The notes beneath the pieces were generated by a model. The model did not search any database. It was not told where the DNA came from and saw only the letters and a program-made list of their open reading frames with translations. DNA of 64,000 bases, from assembly GCA_963682025.1 (NCBI GenBank), contig OY821520.1, forward strand, positions 181,462,825 to 181,526,824, written 5' to 3'. Each line of letters opens with the position of its first letter. Position 1 is the stretch's first letter. The stretch is from Cordilura impudica (Eukaryota > Arthropoda > Insecta > Diptera > Scathophagidae). This document shows, piece after piece, positions 1 through 10,423 of the stretch. The position numbers and the translations under genes are program-made.

Positions 1-60
1 GCCTTGTACGGTCACCCTGACTTGGAATTTTACCCCCCCAAGAATGGCTGTTGCACTGTG
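1..60 (+). repeat. Right end of a CACTGTG-ended MITE, cut by the window edge
   Basis: The first 60 bases match the right end of the complete element at 45459-46314. Both share CACCCTGACTTGGAATTT, then AGAATGG, then TGTTGCACTGTG followed by TTA. Only this end lies inside the window, so the length of this copy is unknown. Confidence 0.6.
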
Positions 61-559
61 TTACAAGTAAAATAGTTTGAATTTCAAGTCTAGCTTTTCT
101 AGCATTAGTTTTATTTTTTCTTATTTCTTCACGCACTAAAGAAATAAATTATACGATTGTTCTAATGTTTTGTATTAATAATTCGACTATTGTTTTAAAG
201 ATAACTTCATCTAAACAATATGTTAAAACATGTGTGTAATAGTTTTAACGATTTGATTCTTTATCTGTGTTGTAGTTTTTTTATTAGGCTCAATCTAAAC
301 AATACCATTATAAATGTAACCTTTATTCAACGGAGAAAACGAGAGAGGAATTGCAATGTCAATATTTCTGTAAAGGTGGCACCAGAAACAAAAAAAATTA
401 TTCATATATATAAAGAAATTTATGAAAACTAATCCGAGTCCTTCTGGCCGTTCTATCCGGCTGATTTCCTTCATTTTTTTAATGAAAGGTATTTAGACAC
501 ATATATGTATGTCATCAACCATTGAAATTTACTCAACTCCCACCTTACTCAAGTTATAC

Positions 560-1000
560 TCAAACGCGATTTTTTGAAGATTTTTTCAATATTTTCCTTC
601 ACTTAAACCTCTATAACTAGAGCAGGCTGTTGAAACAAGTCTAAGAACACTCAGTGGATCAAGCTCTTTCTTGTGCGCTATTAACTGTTTAAATTCGTTG
701 AGTTTCAGCATAGTTATGCGTGCAGAATCAACTACATTATGTAATTATGTAATGTAATACGAAAGTTGAGGTGCAGATTAACTGTTGAGTTTGAGGAAGT
801 TATGCGCGCACAATCAACTTTACATTATGCAACACGAGAGTTAACGTACAGATTGAGGAAAGTTATGCGTGTACAATCAACACTACATTCAATTTTTTCA
901 AGATTTTTGTCAATAATTTGCTTCACTCAAACCTCTATAACTAGAGTTCTAATTCACGTAGGCTTTTGACACAAGTCTAAGAACACTCACGGCTCCTCAT
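560..1000. repeat. Degenerate local direct repeats
   Basis: Two blocks, near 570-655 and 890-990, share CCTCTATAACTAGAG and ACAAGTCTAAGAACACTCA. Between them, a unit carrying TTATGCGYGYACAATCAAC occurs about three times (near 713, 798 and 862). The short open frames across the area exist only because the repeat stays open. I could not assign it to a named family. Bases 61-560 hold nothing I recognise. Confidence 0.5.
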
Positions 1001-1020
1001 AAAAATTAAAATAATATAAT

Positions 1021-1894
1021 GTAATATAATGCTGCGGAGCAGCACGGGTCTCTAGTAATAATAAATAGAATCTAGACTACTTTATATTACAGAATATTAC
1101 GAGTTTGTGCTGAAAGTTACACACTTCAAAGTAGTTTACCTAAGCCATCCTGTAATTACACTAGGCAACAACCATTTTGAAATTTATGTACGACTATATT
1201 TTATATATATTATGGCCTGCTAAGCTCGAAAGCTTTATGGTCATTCTTTTAAGAATTTTTTTTATTTTTTGCTTTGTTCGGAAATAGTTTGACTATAGTA
1301 ATTCCCATATGATAAACTTCATATCTAATGTATGTGAATAAAGGTTTGCTGCTATATATGGCTAAAATCCTTGTTTTTTGGAGGGAAGATATATGGACAT
1401 AATAATAAGCACGTATAAACCAAATTTGATTTGGCTTAATGAATATACACCTATTTTCATCAATTTCATTAACAACTATCCTATGGCTGACAAAAGCTTA
1501 AATAAAAAATATTAACAAAATATATTCATATTGCGGCCGGGAGTTTGCGAAGACTTTCCAAAACTACTTTATTAATGAAGAGAAAAAAAATTTAGTACTT
1601 TTAAATAATTTGAAAATAACTGCTAATATTTCCTTTATAATATATTCTTTTATTTGCAGCAATTTGTTTCATATTTCTAATCATTATATAGTACTTAAAG
1701 TGCTAATTTGATTTAAACACAATGTTGGTATTTTAAGTGGCCTTGTATTCATGTTGTTCTTAATTCGAGATATGTATAGTCAAACTACTTCCGAAAAATG
1801 ATAATAAAAAAAAGATGTATCCATAAAAATATTGTTTTCTGTTGCAAATTTTAATAGTCTCACTTGTAGTGCAGACATTCGTTTTCCTACACAC
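1021..1894. other. AT-rich spacer with one dispersed-repeat fragment
   Basis: No gene is visible. About 1385-1500 (phrases such as ATATGGACATAATAATAAGC and ACCAAATTTGATT) looks like a decayed piece of the dispersed repeat seen complete at 44456-45226 and 54124-54938. The rest is AT-rich sequence, probably first-intron DNA of the T-box gene at 13 kb. Confidence 0.35.
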
Positions 1895-1899
1895 CAGAA

Positions 1900-2017
1900 T
1901 TGTAATCGTAATCAACTCGAAATTCAGTTATTATCTTCGGCGCAATTCGGTTGACATTAAATTCTGTAGCCACAGAGAATCAGTTTTCTGTGTGTAAGTT
2001 GTTTTGGAACTCCAATT
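1900..2017 (-). repeat. MITE fragment of the CACACAGAAAA family
   Basis: Read on the minus strand this begins ACACACAGAAAACTGATTC, then GTGGCTACAGAATTTA and CAACCGAATTGCG. That closely matches 51990-52225 and, less well, 51165-51395 and 11466-11586. The far end is truncated near 1900. It has no coding capacity. Confidence 0.55.
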
Positions 2018-2299
2018 CAAGTTATGAAATATAGACTATATAATTTATTATTTTCTATTTTTACATACATACATGAAAAAAATCTTGTTTTCGAGTTGTT
2101 TTATGTTTTAGTTTCTTATATTGGCAAAAGCTTAAATAGTATACCTTTTTCCTTAGGTTAGTTTCGGCAAATTTAACTTTTACAAAAAAAAAAAAAAAAT
2201 ATCTCCTGCGTTTAGTTATTGCTGAGGATTGGTGACTCGACCCGAAACCTGCATTGCAGAATATAATGATTACGTGCTGCATCACAACAAGTCTATGGA

Positions 2300-2870
2300 C
2301 AAAGATCGATCGGATGAGGGGAAGTGGGGTTTTAATCTCTCCGTGAGCGTGCGTGACTATGCGTGACTATGTCGAAGTTAATCTTTTTTCACAGCAAGTC
2401 TATCGACCAAAGTTTCAGATCGATTGGATAAGGGGAAATGGGTTTTAAATCACTCCGTGACTGTGCGTGACTATGCGTGACTATGTCGAAGTTAATCTTT
2501 CCTTACAGCAAGTACATCGACCAAGTTTCAGATTGATTGGATGAGTTGAAATCCGTTTTAAATCTCTCCGTGACTGTGCGTAACCATGCGTTACTGTGCG
2601 TGACTAAGTCAAAGTTAATCTTTTTTTCACAGCAAGTGTATGGACCAAGTTTCAGATCGATCGGATGAGGGGAAATGATATTTAGATCACTCCGTGACTG
2701 TGCGTGACTACGCGTGACTGTGCGTGACTACCCCAAAATTAATCTGTAGTCCCAACAAGACTATAAGCCAAATTTCAGATCAATTGGATAGGGAGAATTG
2801 GGTTGCTACGCGACAGACAGACAGACAGAGAGTATGAGTTAAACGCAAGAGTTTAGTAAAAATAGGAAAT
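2300..2870 (+). repeat. 118-bp tandem repeat array, copy A
   Basis: Four units of about 115-123 bp start near 2338, 2453, 2568 and 2691. Each holds CTCCGTGACTGTGCGTGAC, often with one or two further GCGTGACTATG repeats. Each then has TTAATCT, CAGCAAGT and TTTCAGATCGATCGGATGAG. The array ends in a (CAGA)n tract and GAGTTAAACGCAAGAGTTTA. The same units and the same end recur at 24240-24740, so this is a mobile or dispersed family rather than a local expansion. No reading frame is associated. Confidence 0.75.
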
Positions 2871-2927
2871 TACTAAAAAATTTATCGCTCACTTTATTGA
2901 GAAAAAGAAAAATAAAAAAAAATAAGT

Positions 2928-3055
2928 ATTTTGGTATTTTGTTGGACCTCCTTTGGTGTTATTAACCGTTTAATCTTTCTTGGCATCGAGTCGACTAACC
3001 CTTTGCATTTTTCTACGCTAATTTTGCTCCATTCTTCTTCAATTTTCTGTTTACG
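2928..3055 (-). pseudogene. C-terminal remnant of a Tc1-type transposase
   Basis: The minus strand reads IEEEWSKISVEKCKGLVDSM and then PRKIKRLI. After a one-base frame change it continues NTKGGPTKY. EEW-x-KI, the LVDSMP-R-K stretch and the final KGGPTKY are typical of the C-terminus of DD34E Tc1 transposases. The decayed element at 61251-62887 has the equivalent LVDSMPNRLKAVIELKG. The DNA-binding and catalytic regions are absent. It is a fossil with no function. Confidence 0.75.
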
Positions 3056-3065
3056 TATTTTGATT

Positions 3066-3480
3066 AACTCGAAAATGCCAAAGATGGGAATTAATATTTT
3101 TTAATATTTAAAAATTTTTCTGGGATTCTGTTTTTTCTCAATAATATTTTTTTTTTTTTTGATGTGTAAACACCTATGCGCTCAGAGGGAGGGGGGGGGG
3201 GGGGTAAAATCCAATTTCACAATACATCACAAAAACAGCGTAATGGAAAATCGGTGTGAGGTATATGTAAGTGTATTGATGTATTTAGTAAGCAGAACCG
3301 CCGAGTTCGCTCTCTGTTTAGCAAAATCACAAATCTTTCTCGTTAATTTTAAATATTCAAGTGTATATTTGCTACTGACAGAACTATTTTAGTAAGCAGA
3401 ACCGCTAGGTGTGCTGTGAGATTAAAAAGCTAAATACAAGGAAAACTTTGAAGAAGTCAAAAATAAACTTAGGTGTTTTT
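3066..3480. other. AT-rich spacer with a G homopolymer
   Basis: No gene is recognised. A run of about 15 G lies near 3190-3205, unusual for this AT-rich window and prone to sequencing error. A short phrase, AGTAAGCAGAACCGC, occurs twice (near 3287 and 3391). Confidence 0.4.
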
Positions 3481-3487
3481 TAATTAC

Positions 3488-4941
3488 TACACCTTTTCCA
3501 ATTGTATTTCAGAAAACATCAATTGAATTTCAGAAAGTATCAATTGTGGTTCAGAAAACATTAATTGAATTTCAGAAAGTATCAATTGTGTTTCAGAAAA
3601 CATCAATGGATTTTTAGAATATATCAATTGTGCTTCAGAAAGTAACAATTGTATTTCAGAAAACATCAATTTACTTTCAGAAAGTATCAATTTAATATCA
3701 GAAAACATCAATTGATTTTCAGTAATAAACAATTGTATTTCAGAAAGCATCAATTGATTTTCAGAAAGCATCATTTGTATATCAGAAAATATCAATTGAA
3801 TTTCAGAAAATATCAATTGAATTTCATTAAATATCAATTGAGTTTCAGAAATTATTAAATGTATTTCAGAAAATTTCAAATGTATTTCCGAAATTATCAA
3901 ATGTATTTCAGCAATTATCAAATGTATTTCAAAAAATATCAACTGTATTTCAGAAAACTTCAAATGTATTTCAGAATTTATCAAATGCATTTTAGAAACC
4001 ATTTTAAATTTATTTCAGAAAACATCAAATGTATTTCAGCAAATATCTAATGTATTCAGAAAAGATCAAATGTATTTCAGAAAACATAAAATCTATTTCT
4101 AAAATTATCAAATGTATTTCAGAAATTATTAAAATAACTTCAGAAAATATGAATTGAATTTCAGAAAATAGCAATTGAGTCTCAGAAAAATAGTCAGAAC
4201 GCTATATAAAAACATATTTTTTTAAGTATTACACTGAGTTTGAAATATTTCTTGAAAACTACATATCGTCACCTAAAATGCAAAATGCCGTAACTAATAT
4301 TTTTATTTTTTTTTTTTACAGGAGAAGCAAAAAACATCGTAAAACAAAAACTACGTTAAACTTAATACTCAAATTTTAGAATCAAGCTGAAAAATAAAAA
4401 TGGATTTCTATTTATGAAAACAAATTTATGGTAAAATAGTAGTTTTTAAGTAAATGGCTGTAACTACAATACAAAAAGTGAATTTTTAACTTTTTGTTAG
4501 TTACGGCCTTTTGCATTTTAGGTGACGTTATAAACGTGTTTTTTTTTCAAAATGATGACTTCAAAATCGGTCAAAATTCTGTCCTTGTGTATATTGTAGC
4601 TGATTAACAAATGAAGTCCTCATCTTCTTTCGATCAAAAGGCCGCCCTTGATAGTTTATTTTCCAGTGCATAACAGATAAGTCCAAATATTGCTAAACAT
4701 TTTCTGCGACTCCAAATTACTAATAGAAACAAACTTTTCGGTATTCTAGGGTAAACTACTTTTTAATTCTGAATTTCAAAAAATATTTTCTGAAATTCAA
4801 TTGATATTTTCTGAAATACATTTGATAATTTCTGAAATACATTTGATGTTTTGTGATATATATTTGATACTTCCTGAAATACATTTGATGTTTTCTGAAA
4901 TACATTTGATACTTTCTGAAATACAATTAGAAAATGTGTGT
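3488..4941. mobile_element. Foldback-like element with arms of 21-bp tandem repeats
   Basis: The left arm (about 3500-4190) is some 33 degenerate tandem copies of a 21-bp unit of the type TTTCAGAAAACATCAATTGA. The right arm (about 4775-4930) is 7-8 copies of the same unit in reverse complement (TTTCTGAAATACATTTGAT). The outer ends also pair: ACACCTTTTCCAATTG on the left against ACACATTTTCTAATTG read from the right. An inner inverted repeat (CACCTAAAATGCAAAATGCC near 4270 against GGCCTTTTGCATTTTAGGTG near 4504) brackets a 200-bp core. Inverted arms built of short tandem repeats are the hallmark of Drosophila FB elements, so I call this FB-like by structure only. No target duplication was identified. 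No transposase frame is present, so it would be non-autonomous. Confidence 0.6.
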
Positions 4942-5332
4942 ATGTTTACACATCTCCCCTGTGTTCGGACTCACATTGATTTTTCTTTTGTCATTAGAAA
5001 TCATTAACTTCGTGGGTATTGTTCGCCCATCCGCAACATTTTGTATTCACAATGATACTGACAACTTGATATAAGTAAGTACGCTCACCTAAGTTGACGT
5101 TGAGAGGTTTTATTTTGTACAAATTCTTTTTTGTCTGAATAAAAATAATTTTGTTTTAAATAATTTAAAAGAAAGTTTATTGTTTTATATGTACATATAG
5201 AAATATTTTGTATATACAACACATTTGGCATTTGTATGTATTGTATGCATTTGTTTACATAGTAAAACTGACAGAATTTGTATTTTTACTGCGTAGTTTT
5301 ATTAAGTTGGTATATTGTCTGTCTGTCTATAT
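4942..5332. other. AT-rich spacer and hAT left target duplication
   Basis: No gene is seen. The last eight bases (5325-5332, GTCTATAT) are the left copy of the target-site duplication of the hAT element that follows. Just before them is a short GTCT repeat. Confidence 0.6.
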
Positions 5333-5348
5333 CTGTGATTCTTAACCG

Positions 5349-5398
5349 GTGCTCCGCGGAGCACTAGTGCTCCGCAAGATTGTCGCAGGTGCTCCGCG
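5349..5398 (+). promoter_or_regulatory. Subterminal GTGCTCCG motifs of the hAT element
   Basis: Just inside the left end, GTGCTCCGCG occurs at 5349-5358, 5367-5375 (nine bases) and 5389-5398. The first forms a perfect 16-bp palindrome, GTGCTCCGCGGAGCAC (5349-5364). The right end has GTGCTCCGTG at 8049-8058 and 8079-8088 in the same direct orientation. Short subterminal repeats near the ends are typical transposase-binding sites in hAT elements. The binding role here is inferred. Confidence 0.6.
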
Positions 5399-5459
5399 AA
5401 ACGAAAGCTAAACTCATATAGTATAAAAAAATATACATATAAATTTATTAGAACAAACT

Positions 5460-5662
5460 TTCAAATATATGTATATGCGGTATGTACTTAGTTATGAACA
5501 AAAATTTAAATCAAGCAGGCTGCATTTCAAATATATGTACATATATGCGGTATGTACTTAGTTCAAACAAAAATTTAAATCGAGCAGGCCGCATTTCAAA
5601 TATACAAAGTACATGCAGTAGTACTTAGTTATAAACAAAAATTTAAATCAAGTAGGCTGCAC
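5460..5662 (+). repeat. Three tandem repeats inside the hAT 5' region
   Basis: Three units of about 67-70 bp contain ATGCGGTATGTACTTAGTT followed by AACAAAAATTTAAATC and AGCAGGC, with gradual divergence. They lie upstream of the transposase start and could be part of its promoter or binding region. No function is demonstrable from sequence. Confidence 0.7.
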
Positions 5663-6014
5663 AAAAAAATTCTGATCAAATAATATGAAATATTTTAGTG
5701 TTGTGTTGGACGTAAACCAATGTGTTTTCAATAATTATTTGATTAAATTTGTGCCAAAAAAGTGAAAAAATTTATTTCAGTAAGTATATTACGTTATAAT
5801 TGTAAATTAACATAAATTTAAAATAAAAAATTAAATAAATATGTGTACATACATATTTATTGTATTTATTTATTTAAATAAACTTAATATCGATCTCCTA
5901 TGTTTTCATAAACTTAATTTTCTTATTCTGCATTAAACACTTTCGAAAAATACCTCTATTTACGCGTATATATATATATGTATGTACTTATTCTTATTCC
6001 CAATTTATTTAGCC

Positions 6015-7895
6015 ATGGACAAGTTCTTGAAACGAAAATGTAATTCTGAGAAAAATATTAATGATGGACCAAGTACAAGTCGGAGTAGTATTAATAGTGG
6101 TAATACAGAAGATGTGTCAACATGTAATAAAATAAGGAAGACTTATAGACAGTATTCTGACGAATACATCAGTTTGGGATTTACATGGACCGGTGAAAAG
6201 GAGTGTCCAATTCCTAAATGTGTTGTATGCGGTGTAGAACTGTCCAATAGTGCTATGTTTCCGGCTAAATTAAACCGACACCTTACTACTACCCATGCTA
6301 ATCTTGTTTCAAAAAATAAGGATTACTTTAAAAGGTTATTGGGCATGCAAGATAAGCAAGCAAAACAATTTAAATGTGCTATGACAATATCTGATAAGGC
6401 GCAAATTGCATCATACAAGGTAGCCGAGTTAATTGCATTGAAACTAAAACCACATACTATAGCAGAAAGTCTAATTTTACCGTCATGTTGTGAAATAGTC
6501 AAAATCATGTTTGGAGAGGATGCAATAAATGAGATTATGAAAATTCCCCTATCTAATGATACAATAAAAAAAAGAATAAAAGACATGTCACTTGATATCG
6601 AGGAAACGGTTAATAATAAGCTTTCAAAGAAATTTTTTGCTTTGCAAATAGACGAATCTGTTGATATTAGCAGTAAAGCTCAATTACTTGCATTCGTTCG
6701 GTTCATTGATGAAAATGAAATAGTTAATCAATTTCTTTGCTGCAGAGAGCTTACAGGACATACAAAAGGAAAAGATATCTTTAATTGTATTACTACATAT
6801 TTAGAAAAATACCAAATATCCTGGGATTTCTGCGTTGGAATTTGTACAGATGGATGTCCATCAATGGCAGGATCTATTAAAGGATGTGTTACACTTGTGA
6901 AGGAAAATAATCCAAATATCATATCTACACACTGTTTTTTACATCGGGAAGTTTTAGTTTCAAAAACATTGCCAAACACTTTAAAATATGTTTTGGATGA
7001 AGTGGTACAAATAGTAAATTATATTAAATCAAGGCCTCTGCAGGAACGCATTTTTAAACAGCTTTGTATATCTATGGATGCTAAGTATGAAAGTTTGCTA
7101 TTGCACACTGAAATAAGATGGTTGTCTCGCGGCAAAGTCCTATGTCGTTTATTAGAGCTCAAAGATGAATTGTTGTGTTATTTCCGAAATGCCGCTGTGG
7201 ATAAATTTGCAAAAAATTTTGAAAATGATATTTGGTGTGCTAAATTGGCATATTTAGCTGATATTTTTAAATACTTAAATTCAGTTAATACAAGTATTCA
7301 AGGTAAAAATGAGAATATTTTAACAGCCACGGATAAAATACTGGGATTCAATAAAAAAATATTGCATTGGAAAAATCGAATAATAAAAAACAATACGCTT
7401 GATATGTTTCCTTCAATTCAAACTAAAAATGTCGCAGATATTATTCCTGCCGTAATAGAACATCTAACAATATTGGAAGAAAAAATCGAATGTTACTTCC
7501 CATCCCTTAAATTAGAATCCTATGACTGGATACGAAATCCGTTTGGGACATTTGAATTTTCTAATTTGGAACTGTCTTTACAAGAAGAAGAAGAAATTAT
7601 TTCCTTGTCTACAGATCGATCTCTGAAGATGGAGTTCACAAAATTGTCTAATGAACATTTTTGGATTTCCGTCCAAGATGAATACCCATCTTTATCTAAG
7701 AAGGCAATCGCAATATTATTACAATTTGCTACATCATATCTCTGCGAACTTGGATTCTCAACATTAACAAATATAAAAACTAAAAAACGAGAAAGACTTC
7801 TCGATTTAGAAGAGGAAATGAGGGTAGCAATATCTTTTATTAGACCCAACATTGGCGAAATATGTAAAACTCACCAGGCTCAAATATCCCATTGA
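6015..7895 (+). CDS. hAT-family transposase (BED zinc finger, RNase H-like fold)
   Basis: A 626-aa uninterrupted protein beginning MDKFLKRKC. An in-frame ATG 33 bases upstream (5982) would add a hydrophobic 11-residue stretch. I prefer 6015 because it has a good context (GCCATGG) and gives the usual start. TTTATTTAG just before it could be a splice acceptor. A BED-type zinc finger has Cys69, Cys72, His89 and His94. The RNase H-like core shows QIDES (Asp213) and CTDG (Asp279), followed by THCFLH (306-310) and a conserved RW pair near 368. The C-terminal dimerisation segment (about 570-610) has LCELGFSTLTNIKTKKRERL. The sequence resembles hAT-derived ZBED5-like and SCAND3-like proteins of animals. 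It would excise and reinsert the surrounding element. AATAAA at 7997-8002 is a plausible polyadenylation signal. I could not fix the third catalytic acid. Length is normal for the group, and no frameshift or stop is seen. Confidence 0.9.
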   Translation: MDKFLKRKCNSEKNINDGPSTSRSSINSGNTEDVSTCNKIRKTYRQYSDEYISLGFTWTGEKECPIPKCVVCGVELSNSAMFPAKLNRHLTTTHANLVSKNKDYFKRLLGMQDKQAKQFKCAMTISDKAQIASYKVAELIALKLKPHTIAESLILPSCCEIVKIMFGEDAINEIMKIPLSNDTIKKRIKDMSLDIEETVNNKLSKKFFALQIDESVDISSKAQLLAFVRFIDENEIVNQFLCCRELTGHTKGKDIFNCITTYLEKYQISWDFCVGICTDGCPSMAGSIKGCVTLVKENNPNIISTHCFLHREVLVSKTLPNTLKYVLDEVVQIVNYIKSRPLQERIFKQLCISMDAKYESLLLHTEIRWLSRGKVLCRLLELKDELLCYFRNAAVDKFAKNFENDIWCAKLAYLADIFKYLNSVNTSIQGKNENILTATDKILGFNKKILHWKNRIIKNNTLDMFPSIQTKNVADIIPAVIEHLTILEEKIECYFPSLKLESYDWIRNPFGTFEFSNLELSLQEEEEIISLSTDRSLKMEFTKLSNEHFWISVQDEYPSLSKKAIAILLQFATSYLCELGFSTLTNIKTKKRERLLDLEEEMRVAISFIRPNIGEICKTHQAQISH

Positions 7896-8121
7896 ATTTG
7901 TATTATATTTTAAGTCATTTTGAATTTGTAACAATTTAGTTTTGTTAAATATATTGAATATATTTTATTTTTTGTATATTGTAGTTATTTGAGTTGAATA
8001 AATAAAAAAATAAAATACAAATTACTAGAATCAATGTTATTTGGTAAGGTGCTCCGTGAAGGTTTCATGTAATTAGAAGTGCTCCGTGAGCTCGAAAAGG
8101 TTAAGAACCACTGGTCTATAT

Positions 8122-9535
8122 AGTCACATAGAAAACAAATTCGATAAGCGAATTTTTCTAAAGTTTAACAACTTTATTTTCGATTGTGCCAACAAAAATT
8201 TAACTTATCCTATTATTATATAATATCTACCGTTTAACTTCACCAAAATTGGGTTAGCATTAAAATCGGTAGCAAAATTATATATGTTTTCAGTGTATTT
8301 ATTTGTCTGCTCAGAAAAATTTGCAATCAACTAGCTTCCCGAAACTAGCTTCCAAGAAACTTCAAACTTTAAACATACCCCAGAACTGAACGACAAGCAA
8401 ACAAGCAGACACACAAATAAGAAAGCAAGTTAATATCTTGATATAACGTTAATTATTGAAAAAAAAACAAAATTATCAACAATTTATATAAGGATAAAGA
8501 AAAGAAGTTAGGAATCTTCGCAATATATAATATGTAGATATGCTAAGGTGAGAGGAAACTGAAAATAAATATGAAATTTGCCACATTTCCGTGTCATAAT
8601 ATTTATAATCTAGATGCTTATAATTGAGTGCAAAATTTTACACACAGTTTTCATATTTTCCTTTTTTATCGCATTTTTTTTTTGTGCACTAAGTTCTTTT
8701 CCTATTTATTACCGTATTTAAGTTACTTAAATAACTGACTTGGAACTGAAAACAATTAAGACCTCATATCAGATATTTCTAGAAGAAAAGAACATGAGAA
8801 TTGTTTATTTGTTTATACGACAGTTAGTATGAACAGACTGAGTTTTTTCCAATTTCAGCTTTCTCTCATTAACATAGCTATATCAACTACAAGTCCTGTA
8901 ATGTGAAAAGCTTTTTGTATTTTCCAAATTCCTCTAGATGTAATGGCATTGTTATAAGATTTTGCACTTAACTAACAAAATAAAATAAAACACTTTTTTT
9001 AATTCTTTATTCTAGAGAGTTCTAGGCAAAGCTGGTTTTGATATCAAACTCGAAAAGAGAATGTATTCGTTAAATTAAAAAATGACATAAAACATGTGCT
9101 CCATATTGATGAATTTTACAACGCGGTGTTGTATTATTTTGTATCAAGCGTATTGTGTTGCCACATTGTGACATCTTCTTAACAGATTAATCACAATTGC
9201 ATTGTACCGTATTGTTGATTTTTAATGCATTAATACGTTTCTTTTTGTTGGCCTTGAGATCATGGAAGTATATGCTTTCTAATAAATATTTTTCATAATA
9301 ATTTTATTAATTAAATTAAATTACTTATTATTTTGTTCCTTTTTTTGCAATTTTGTATTGTTTTCTTGAATTTTCTTTAACTTTTCTTTAATATTTTCTG
9401 TATTTTTGCAATTAAATATATATTTACTATGTAAAGCCAAATTAAAACTATCAATTGTCATGACTTATCATAATCATTTCTCTACTCTAAATATAAGATT
9501 TATTCTTGTTTTACAGGAAAGCAAATAATTGAATA
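8122..9535. other. AT-rich spacer with a repeat shared with 11.3 kb
   Basis: No gene is recognised. About 8240-8420 (phrases GAAACTAGCTTCC, CTTTAAACATACC, AACTGAACGACAA) resembles 11330-11440 (TTTAAACATAGC, AACTAGATGACAA). They are probably two decayed copies of one small dispersed repeat. The remainder is AT-rich without recognisable content. Confidence 0.35.
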
Positions 9536-9690
9536 AACATATATGGACACACTGACAGACGGAGGGATATTGCTAACTCGACTTTGAAATTGACTTTGTG
9601 TCGATTGATGGAATAAAGGGTGAAGGTTACAAACATCAGCATAAACTTATTACACCCTGAACACACATAGTTATATAGGGTATAAGGAGA
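9536..9690. repeat. Decayed fragment of the hairpin-ended dispersed repeat
   Basis: CACACTGACAGACGGA, TTACAAACATCAGCATAAACT and ACACATAGTTATATAGGGTATA correspond to parts of the repeat at 51586-52420 (TTACAAACATCAGCACAAAC) and, on the other strand, 44456-45226. It is too diverged for exact edges. Confidence 0.45.
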
Positions 9691-9959
9691 AGCTATCAAT
9701 ACGTTTGATGGCAAAGAACTGAAATGTACGTGTTCAACGTTAAGATGTGTGAATATTAAAAGAAAATGCGGTAGCAGGGCCGAGTTTAGGAAAAGGGACC
9801 TTTAGCAAGCTCGAAAAATCCTAATTATGATACCAAAGGGATCTTCCATTTCGAACCACGGAGTCGCTGGTAAAAGAAGTAATCGTAATATTCTTTGCAA
9901 AATGATATAACGCAGTACCAGTTATTTGTATGTCATGTACATACATACATAGTTGTAGA

Positions 9960-10260
9960 GATGCTACTGATCATAACAAGAATAATTTCAAGCCTAAATT
10001 TCCAAAAAAAAAAATACAATTGGATTCGCAGACAATATGTTATTGTGGTAAAAGATTGAGACCATATTTTACAACGGGAACCATAAATAGTGAAATTTAC
10101 AGCGGTATTCCTAAAAAATGTCAGTCTCATGGTACGAAACCAAAGCTTTATCCTGATTCCACCAGTTGCAAAAGAGACTATGCAATGGTCCAGAATGAGT
10201 GGAATTAAACACAATTGACCTAATTGCCCCGAATTACCACTACATAGTGCACAAATATTG
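9960..10260 (+). pseudogene. Internal fragment of a mariner/Tc1-superfamily transposase
   Basis: An open frame from 9930 contains CGKRLRPYFTTGTINSEIYS, then HGTKPKLYPDSTSC. After a stop and frame change it continues PNCPEL. FTTGTxNxEIY, KPKL-PD-ASC and NPPNCPELRPIE are typical of IS630-Tc1-mariner transposases. Here PD-TSC would hold the second catalytic Asp and the PNCPEL area leads to the third acid. The N-terminal half is missing and the terminal repeats were not found. A host gene is unlikely. Confidence 0.6.
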
Positions 10261-10423
10261 TTTAATTGTCAAAGAAAATTTGTAGAAGACAGGAGTGTCT
10301 CATTCATAAATGAGTTCGTTTTAAGTGCAATTTGTTCACGAGAAAAGTAGATGAAGGTGTCGTGCAATGATTGGTGGTACGATATTGATTGATTTTACAT
10401 ATTTACAAAAACTATCGGTATAC

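Larger units (their letters stand above)
5333..8113 (+). mobile_element. Complete hAT transposon with intact transposase
   Basis: The 2781-bp element is bounded by imperfect 15-bp terminal inverted repeats: CTGTGATTCTTAACC on the left and CAGTGGTTCTTAACC read inward from the right (13 of 15 match). An exact 8-bp target duplication, GTCTATAT, lies at 5325-5332 and 8114-8121. An 8-bp duplication, a CAGTGGTTCTTAACC-type end and the protein inside place it in the hAT superfamily. It is structurally complete, and the perfect duplication and open frame suggest a relatively recent insertion. It lies in what is probably intron 1 of bi, in the opposite orientation to that gene. Confidence 0.93.

Noticed and set aside
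2300..2870. CRISPR-like spaced repeats
   Set aside because: Units are contiguous degenerate tandem repeats in a eukaryotic context, with no constant repeat and unique spacer pattern.
3487..4002. 171-codon minus-strand frame with a heptad-like repeat (SEIQLIF)
   Set aside because: It is a translation of the 21-bp tandem repeat. Frames on the other strand are equally open, and the inverted arm behaves the same.
5982..6014. Alternative hAT start adding MYLFLFPIYLA
   Set aside because: AT-rich hydrophobic stretch not expected at the N-terminus. The downstream ATG has a better context and precedes the usual region, and a possible splice acceptor lies between.
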